A DNA stretch of 64,000 nt, from NCBI GenBank assembly GCA_023055505.1, contig JALIRH010000121.1:124001-188000 (forward strand), read 5' to 3'. Positions within the stretch are counted from its first letter, which is position 1; every line of letters begins with the position of its first letter. The notes under the pieces were generated by a model. The model ran no database searches. It saw nothing but the letters and a program-made list of their open reading frames with translations, and was not told the DNA's origin. Both the position numbers and the translations under genes were made by a program. Origin of the DNA: Callipepla californica brunnescens (taxonomy: Eukaryota; Chordata; Aves; Galliformes; Odontophoridae). Below, piece after piece: positions 58,125-64,000 of the stretch.

Positions 58125-58413
58125 AACCCCAACCCCCACCCAGAAGCTAACACTTAGCATTGTACAATACCTAAACGTACCCCTAATCCTTATCACTAAA
58201 CCTAAAAGGAACCTGAAACATAGTGCTAAATCTGACCCGAACCCTAACCCTAAACTTCATCCTATTCCCAAACCTCGCCCTATTCAGAACCCTATTCCTA
58301 ACCCGAACACTAACCCTTACTCTATTACTAACTTGAAGACTAACCCTAACAGTGAACCAATTCCTAAACCTTTTCCTTCCTCCAAATTGATTCCTAACAC
58401 TAACCCTAACCCT
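58125..58413. repeat. Segmental duplicate of 44710-44910 (right part)
   Basis: It continues the 44-kb homology after the LTR (CCCAGAAGCTAACACTTAGC), through GGAACCTGAAACATAGTGCT to CTTCCTCCAAATTGATTCCT. It holds about 90 bp (near 58240-58335) that the 44-kb copy lacks. Confidence 0.88.
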
Positions 58414-61400
58414 AATCAAACCCGAACCCTATTCTTAACCCTAAATCTAACCGTATCCCAATCCCTAACTCTTACCATAACCCTAACCCTGAACCCTAAC
58501 ACTACCCTAACCCTGAACCTAACCCTAATCCTACCCTAACACCAACCCTCACCCTAACCCTAACCCCTAACCCTAACACTAATCCCCTAACCCTAACCCC
58601 CTAACCCTAACCCCAACCTAACCCTTACCCCAACCCTAACCCCTAACCATACCCTAACCCTAACCCTAAACCCTAACACTAGTCTAACCCTGAACCTAAC
58701 CCTAATCCTACCCTAACACCAACCCTCACCCTAACCCTTACCCAAACCCTAAACGTACCCTAACCCTAACACTAACCCTACCCTAACTCTAACCCTACCC
58801 TAACCCTACCCTAACTCTTACCCTATCCCTAACCCTAACCCCTAACCCTAATACTGACCCTAACCCCTAACCCTAACCCTTACCGTAAATTCTAATCCAA
58901 CCCTAACCCTTACCCTAACCCCTAACCCTACCCTAACCCTCAAATCTAACCCTAATTCTACCCTAACCCTAACCCTACCCTTAACCCTGACCCTAACCAT
59001 ACCCTAACCCTTACCTAACCCTAACTCTACCCTAATCCTTAACCCTAAACCTACCCTAACATTTACCCTAACCCCTAACCCTTACCCTAACCCCTACCTA
59101 ACCATAACTCTAACACTAACCCTAACCCTACCCTAACACCTAACCCTACCCTAACCCTGTGCTAACCCTAACCCTGACCCTGACCCTGACTCAAACCCTA
59201 CCCTTAACCCTGACCCTGACCCTAACTCTACCCTAACCCTTACCTACCCCTAAGCCATAACCCTAACCCTAACACTAACCCTAACCTAACCCTAACCCTA
59301 CCCTAACATTTAACCTAACCCCTAACCCTTACCTAACCATAACCCTAACACTAACCCTAAACCTAACCTAACCCTACCCTAACCGTGACCCTAACCCCTA
59401 TCCCCAACCCGTAAGCCCAAACCCTAACCCTGTCCCTAACCCCAACCCTACCCTAACCCTAACCCCAACCCTACCCTAACCCTAACCCTGCCCCTAACCC
59501 TAACACTAACCCCTAACCCTACCCGAGCCCTAACCCCTAACCTTAACCCTAACCCCTAACCCATACCCTACCCTAACACTACCCTACCCTTACCATAAAC
59601 CTACCCTAACTCTACCCTTACCCTAACCCTACCCTAACCCTAACTCTAACCCTACCCTAACTCTAACCCTATCCATAACCCTAACCCTACCATAACCCTA
59701 TTGATGGACCCTAACCCTACACTAACCCTAACCCCTTACCCTAACACCTAACCCTAACCCTAAACCTTGCCTAACCCTATTGATGGACCCTAACCATAAC
59801 ACTAACCCTACACGTAATCCTACCCCTAACCCTTACCCAACCCTAACCCTAACCCTAATCCAACCTAACCCTAACCCTAACCCTACCCCTACCCATACAC
59901 CTAACCCTAACCCCTAACCCTAAACCCTAACCCTATTGATGGACCCTAACCGTAACCGGAACCCTAACCCTAACTTTACCCTAACCCTACCCGTAACCCT
60001 ACCCCTAACCCTTACCCTATTCTAACCCTAACCCTAACCCTAACCCTAACCCTAACCCTACCCTAACCCTAACTCCTAACACCTTAACCCTAATCCTAAC
60101 CCCTAACCCTTACCCTACCCTAACCCTACCCCTACCCTACCCTAACACTAACCCCTAACCTTAACCCCTAACCCTAACCGTACACCCTAACCCTAACACA
60201 AACCCTACCCTAACCCTATCCTAACCCTACCCTAATCTAACCCTAACCCTATTGATCGACCCAAAACCTAACCCTAACCCTACCCTAACCCTAAAACCCT
60301 AACCCTGACTCACACCCTACCCGTAACCCTGACCCTAATACTTACCATAACCATTATCTAACCCAAACCCTACCCCTTAAACCTAACCCTAACCCTACCC
60401 TAACCTTTACCCTAACCCTAACCCTTACTTAACCATAACCCTACCCTAACACTAACCCTAACCCTACCGTAAACCCTAACCCTTAACCCTACCCTAACCC
60501 TTACCCTAACCCTACCCTAATCCTAACCCCTAACCCCAACCCCTAAGCCCTTATCCTGCCCCTAACCCTTACCCCACCCTAACCCTAAACCCAACCCTAC
60601 CCTAGCCCTAAACCTACCCCAGCCCTAACCCCTAACCTTAACCCTAACCACTAACCCAAACCCTACCCTAACCCTAACCCTACCCTAACCCTACCCTAAC
60701 TCTAACCCTAACGCTTACCATAACCCTAACCCTAAACCTTACCCTAACACTAACCCTACCCTAACCCTAACCCTGACACTGACCCTAACCCCTAACCCTA
60801 ACCCTTACCGTAACCTCTAATCCAAACCTAACCCTAACCCTACCCTTACCTTAACCCTACCCATACCCCTACCCTTACCGCTACCCCTACCCTAACCCTA
60901 CCCTAACCCCTAACCCTTACCCTAACCGTACTATAAGCCTAACCCTGACCCTAACACTGACCCTAACCCTAACCCTTACCCTAACCCTTACCTTTCCCTA
61001 ACTCTTACCCTAACCCTACCCTAACCCTTACCATAAACCTAATCCTAACCCCTACCCTAAAATTAACCCTACACTAACCCTGACCCAAACACCTAACCCT
61101 AACCTAACACTAGCCCTACCCTAACCCTAACCCCAACCCTATCCTTAACCCTAACCCTAACCCTAACTCCTAACCCTACTCTAACCCTAAACCTTAACCT
61201 AACCGTAACCCCTGACCATACCCTAACCCCTAACCCTAACCCTACCCATACCCCTACCCCTACACTAACCCAACCCCTAACCCTAGCCCTACCCTAACCC
61301 CTAAACCTAACCCTAACCCTAAACCTTAACCCTACCCTAAACCTAACCCTAACCTTAAACCCTAACCCTAACCCACCAGATCCCTAACCCTAACTCTAAC

Positions 61401-64000
61401 CCTAACCCTACTGATTCCTTACCCTAACCCTACCCTAACTCTAACCTAACCCTAACCCTATTCCTAACCCCAACTTTAACCCTACCCTAACCCTAACCCT
61501 TAACCGTAACCCCTGACCCTACCCTAACCCCTAACCCTAACCCTACCCTAATCCCAACCCAACCCTAACACTAACCCTACCCTAACCCTACCCTAACCCT
61601 AACCCCAACCCTATCCCTAACCCTACCCTTACCCTAACCTTAACCCTAACCCCTAACCCTTATCCTAACCTTAACCCCTGACGCTACCCTAACCCCTAAC
61701 CCTAACCCTACCCTAACCCTAACCCAACCCTAACCCTACCCTAACCCTTACCCTAAACCAAACCCTACCCTAACTCTAACCCTAACCCTTACCCTGACCC
61801 TAACCCCTAACCCTAACCCTTACAGTAACCCCTAACCCTACCCTAACCCTAACCCCTAACCTTAACCCCTAACCCTAAACCCTAACCCTAACCCTACACT
61901 AACCCTAATCTAAACTAACCCTAACCCTATTGATGGACCCAAAACCTAACCCTAACCCTACACTAACCATAACACTTAACCTAACCGTACCCTAACCCTA
62001 ACCCTGACCCTAACCCTGACTCAAACCCTACCCTTAACCCTGACCCTAACCCTACCCTAACCCTTACCTAACCCTAACCCTACCCTAACATTTACCCTAA
62101 CCCCTAACCCTTACCTAACCATAACCCTAACACTAAAACTAACCCTACTCTAACCCCTAACCCTACCCTAACCCTTACCCTAACACTAACCCTAAACCTA
62201 CCCTAACCGTGACCCTAACCCCTAACCCCAACCCCAAAGCCCTAACCCTAACCCTGCCCCTAACCCCAACCCAACCCTAACCCTAACCCCAACCCTACCC
62301 TAACCCTAACACTAACCCCTAACCCTACCCTAGCCCTAACTCCTAACCCCTAATTTTAACCCTAACACTAACCCTAGCCCTACCCTAACCCTAACCCTAC
62401 CCCTTACACTAACCATACCCTAACCCTAAAACTGACCCTACACCATCCCTGACCCTAACCCTAACCCTTACCCTAACCCTTACCTATCCCTAACCCTACT
62501 CTAACCCTTTACCCTAACCCTACCCTAACCCTTACCCATACCCCTACCCCTAACCCCTACATCTAGCCCTACCCTAAGCCTAACCCTTCCCTATCCCTAA
62601 CCCTTACCCTAACCCTTACCTATCCCTAACCCTACCCTAACCCTAACCATACCCCTACCCCTAACCCCTACATCTAGCCCTACCCTAACCCTAACCCTAC
62701 CCTATCCCTAACCCTAACCCTTACCCTAACCCTTACCTATCCCTAACCCTACCCTAACCCTACCCCTAACCCTACCCTAACCCTGACCCTGACACTAACC
62801 CTACCCTAAACCTTACCTACCCCTAACCCATAACCCTAACCCATAACCCTAACCCTAACCCTACCCTAACATTTACCCTAACCCTTACCTAACCATAACC
62901 CTAACACTAACCCTAAACCTAACCTAACCCTACCCTAACCGTGACCCTAACCCCTATCCCCAACCCGTAAGCCCAAACCCTAACCCTGTCCCTAACCCCA
63001 ACCCTACCCTAACCCTAACCACAACCCTACCCTAACCCTAAACCTAACACTAACCCGTAACCCTACCCTAGCCCTAATCCCTAACCCATACCCTACCCTA
63101 ACACTACCCTACCCTTACCCTAAACCTACTCTAACTCTACCCTTACCCTAACCCTACCCTAAACCTAACTATAACCCTACCCTAACTCTAACCCTAACCC
63201 TAACTCTTACCCTATCCCTAACCCTAACCCCTAACCCTGACACTGACCCTAACCACTAAACCTAACCCTTACCATAAATTCTAATCCAACCCTAACCCTA
63301 ACCCTACCCTAACCCTACCCATACCCATAACCCTAACCCTAACCTAACCCTAACACTACCCTAACCCTAACCCCTAACCGTAGCCCTACCCTAACCCTAC
63401 CCCTCACCCTAACCCTAACACTACCCTAACCCTAACCCCTAACCCTAACCCCTAACCGTAGCCCTACCCTAACCCTACCCCTCACCCTAACCCTATCCCT
63501 TACCCTAACCCTTACCTATCCCTAACCCTAACCCTAAACCTTAACCCTACCCTAACCCTACCCTAAACCTAACCCTAACCTTAAACCCTAACCCCAACCC
63601 ACCAGATCCCTAACCCTAACTCTAACCCTAACCCTACTGATTCCTTACCATAACCCTACCCTAACCCTAACCCTACCCTAAACTTAACCCCTAACCCTAA
63701 CCCTTACCCTAACCCTAACATTGACCCTATCCCTGACCCTAACCCCTAACCCTAACCCTTACCGTAACCCCTAACCCTAAACCCTAACCCTAACACTAAC
63801 CCTACACTAACCCTAATCTAAACTAACCCTAACCCTAAACCCTAACCCTAATCTAAACTAACCCTAACCCTATTGATGGACCCAAAACCTAACCCTAACA
63901 CTTACCCTAACCCTAACCCTGACCCTAACCCTGACTCAAACCCAACCCTTAACCCTGACCCTAACCCTACCCTAACCCTCACTCAAACCCTACCCTTAAC
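58414..64000. repeat. Degenerate telomere-like array (CCCTAA orientation), right end
   Basis: Scrambled CCCTAA variants run to the window end. Segments are duplicated at long distance: CCACCAGATCCCTAACC at about 61373 and 63599 (2226 bp apart), CCCCAACCCGTAAGCCCAAA near 59402 and 62958 (3556 bp apart), and ATTGATGGACCC at 59700, 59779, 59936, 61929 and 63872 (variant at 60251). The anchor of the internal arrays was not seen here. No gene is visible. Confidence 0.95.

Overview
The window looks like repeat-dense subtelomeric, pericentromeric or dot-microchromosome DNA of a bird, most likely a galliform such as chicken or a close relative. This rests on TTAGGG-derived arrays, a CR1 LINE fragment, endogenous retroviruses of avian type (one with an alpharetrovirus-like envelope), short-period G-rich minisatellites of the kind seen on avian microchromosomes, and vertebrate-type introns. 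The species is inferred. No bacterial genes, tRNA, rRNA or CRISPR were seen. No complete host gene is present, and most long open frames are by-products of tandem repeats.

Layout. 1-1500: degenerate C-rich telomere-like array. 1501-7235: 8-bp minisatellite (GTCAGAAT/GTCACAAT) broken by two solo LTRs with 5-bp target duplications. 7236-17650: 11-bp minisatellite (GGGGCAGCTAT) interrupted at 11291-12136 by a CpG island with ETS-type sites and a possible first exon. 17651-22075: minus-strand provirus (LTR, tRNA-Lys-type PBS, a membrane-protein ORF ahead of gag, gag, protease, RT, start of RNase H), cut off by the minisatellite and abutting a CR1 fragment (22076-22610). 22770-25446: four correctly spliced exons of an exportin-1 (XPO1/CRM1)-like gene. 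26191-27566: G-rich telomere-like array. 27581-33235: gammaretrovirus-like provirus with a tRNA-His PBS, no env and no 3' LTR.

33236-34684 (TTAGGG orientation) and 42650-46740 (CCCTAA orientation) bracket a 591-bp satellite (34685-42650) organised in a trimeric 1773-bp higher-order repeat. 46741-48235 flips back to TTAGGG orientation. 48250-52604: third provirus, with a betaretrovirus-like pol, an alpharetrovirus-like env and a 3' LTR. 52605-54590: 10-bp minisatellite (GGGTCGCTRT) with four embedded blocks, each carrying a CTCF-like motif. 54591-56930: CCCCACA-rich repeats, a second CpG-island promoter, and exon-like coding fragments within GGGGTC minisatellites. 56931-58413: segmental duplicate of 43823-44910, split by a solo LTR of the same family as the minus-strand provirus. 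58414-64000: degenerate C-rich telomere-like array sharing units with 1-1500.

The parts do not form a pathway. The most notable items are the XPO1-like partial gene, the 1773-bp higher-order satellite between oppositely oriented telomere-like arrays, the repeated CTCF-like blocks, the conserved non-telomeric anchor in the internal telomere-like arrays, the pre-gag membrane ORF, and the exon-like unit at 56.24-56.35 kb with partial duplicates on either side.
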